62,238 nucleotides of DNA from Bacillota bacterium (lineage in GTDB: Bacteria; Bacillota; Clostridia; Clostridiales; Clostridiaceae), in NCBI GenBank assembly GCA_023445445.1, contig JAEXLD010000006.1, positions 1-62,238 on the forward strand, in the 5' to 3' direction. Shown piece after piece: positions 61,596 through 62,238 of this stretch. The stretch's first letter is position 1, and the number at the start of each line of letters is the position of its first letter. Under the pieces are notes generated by a model, which was not told where the DNA came from, did not search any database, and saw nothing but the letters and a program-made list of their open reading frames with translations. The position numbers and the translations under genes were made by a program.

Positions 61596-61621
61596 AAAAA
61601 AAACTCCCTTTCGGGAGTTTT
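61596..61621 (-). terminator. Terminator of the UDP-sugar dehydrogenase gene
   Basis: On the minus strand AAACTCCC pairs with GGGAGTTT around a 4-base loop and is followed by a T8 tract. It lies 51 bases after the stop codon and upstream of the dlt promoter. Confidence 0.9.
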
Positions 61622-61671
61622 ATCTTTAATTCTAAATTTTACATTTTTCATTCTTCATTGTGTTTTGCATA

Positions 61672-62238
61672 TTATAGTTTATATATCTTTTCTCTATTGT
61701 TCACAACATTCTTAGTTGCATTTCTTGTATCATAAACTACTTTTGATCTGCTTACTATTTCTTCGTAGTCGTAAACTGTGTGTCCAGTAGTTATTACTAC
61801 TATGTCTGATTCGTCTATTACTTCTTTCCAGTCTACTGAGTAATAAGTTTTACCTTTGTACTTACCTGTAGCACAGAAAGGATCGTTAACTATAACTTCA
61901 GCTCCGTTTTCTTCTAGTAATTCTATTACTTTGAAGGATGGTGATTCTCTATAGTCATCTATATCATTCTTGTATGCTAATCCCATAACTAAAACTTTTG
62001 CACCATTTAAAGCCTTCTTTTGCTTGTTTAATATCTTCATTATGTTTTCTAAAACAAATTGTGGCATTGAGTCATTTATCATACCTGAAGTTTCGATAAG
62101 TTGTGTATGATAATCGTATTCCTTAGCCTTCCACTCTAAGTAGAAAGGATCTAGTGGTATACAGTGACCACCTAAACCTGGGCCTGGATAAAATGGCATA
62201 AATCCATATGGCTTAGTTTTAGCTGCATCTATAACTTC
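61672..62238 (-). CDS. UDP-N-acetylhexosamine 6-dehydrogenase (WbpA/CapL-like), 3' part
   Basis: The frame is open to the right edge, so the N-terminal NAD domain lies outside. The ~188 visible residues contain the catalytic Cys segment YPGPGLGGHCIPLDPFYL, then VLVMGLAYKNDIDDYRESP and a C-terminal Rossmann domain ending VVYDTRNATKNV. GPGLGGHCIP with DPFYLEWKA matches UDP-GlcNAc/UDP-ManNAc dehydrogenases rather than UDP-glucose dehydrogenase, which here is a separate gene at 48,992. The product would be a UDP-N-acetyl-hexosaminuronic acid for surface polysaccharide. It is a separate transcript from dlt. Confidence 0.88.
   Translation of the reverse strand, partial: EVIDAAKTKPYGFMPFYPGPGLGGHCIPLDPFYLEWKAKEYDYHTQLIETSGMINDSMPQFVLENIMKILNKQKKALNGAKVLVMGLAYKNDIDDYRESPSFKVIELLEENGAEVIVNDPFCATGKYKGKTYYSVDWKEVIDESDIVVITTGHTVYDYEEIVSRSKVVYDTRNATKNVVNNREKIYKL

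Overview
The window is very AT-rich (GC visibly below 30%), uses strong GGAGG ribosome sites with frequent TTG and GTG starts, and carries gene families typical of Clostridium sensu stricto: a type VII secretion locus, a Wzy-type capsule cluster with a tyrosine-kinase phosphoregulatory system, and a dlt operon. I place it in a Clostridium chromosome; the species cannot be named from sequence alone. Almost everything is on the minus strand, so operons read right to left. No tRNA, rRNA, CRISPR array or transposase was seen.

1-19,866 (promoter 19,977-20,006): a divergent type VII secretion (T7SS) operon. In transcription order it encodes an FHA protein, a PP2C phosphatase, a membrane Ser/Thr kinase, a small membrane protein with Thr-x-Leu-Leu motifs, a ~2,350-residue Ig-repeat surface protein, a second FHA protein, a ParA/CpaE-like ATPase, the ubiquitin-like EsaB/YukD, the EssC ATPase and the WXG100 protein EsxA. 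A small-protein pair typical of LXG-toxin cassettes and a lipoprotein cut by the left edge follow. EssA, EssB and EsaA are not recognisable. The kinase, phosphatase, FHA domains and acidic TxLL motifs suggest phosphothreonine-controlled assembly.

20,031-25,063: a four-gene cell-envelope operon with three zinc-ribbon membrane proteins (C-type lectin fold, TcaA-like, multi-pass) and a NagZ-like GH3 enzyme.

25,405-39,341: an accessory island. It holds a membrane Nudix-like protein, a phage-type replication protein, and a putative defence operon: tail-anchored protein A, tandem dynamin-like GTPase, tail-anchored protein B, HerA-like ATPase, PD-(D/E)XK-like nuclease and a small protein. A zinc-ribbon TM2 protein, a WYL regulator and a decayed HerA-like remnant lie upstream. 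Two 81-bp direct repeats (78/81 identical) bracket the 28.0-38.9 kb segment. Tail-anchored gene B contains an in-frame A AAA AAG heptamer with an AGGAG 10 nt upstream, leading into a start-less 99-codon -1 frame that ends over the HerA start codon. This is the most unusual signal in the window.

39,344-54,143: a capsule cluster (CpsC, CpsD, CpsB, initiating transferase, UDP-glucose dehydrogenase, UDP-glucuronate epimerase, PssD/PssE-like pair, two GT4 enzymes, Wzy, ATP-grasp, Wzx) with two frameshifted pseudogenes (CapA-like, DUF1919-like) and a CpsB paralogue that has lost its metal ligands.

54,358-57,130: two sigma-factor-like genes, a HAD hydrolase and intergenic DNA full of short hairpins and a degenerate satellite. 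57,164-61,513: the dlt operon in the order dltD-dltX-dltA-dltB-dltC. 61,672 to the right edge: the 3' part of a UDP-N-acetylhexosamine dehydrogenase gene.
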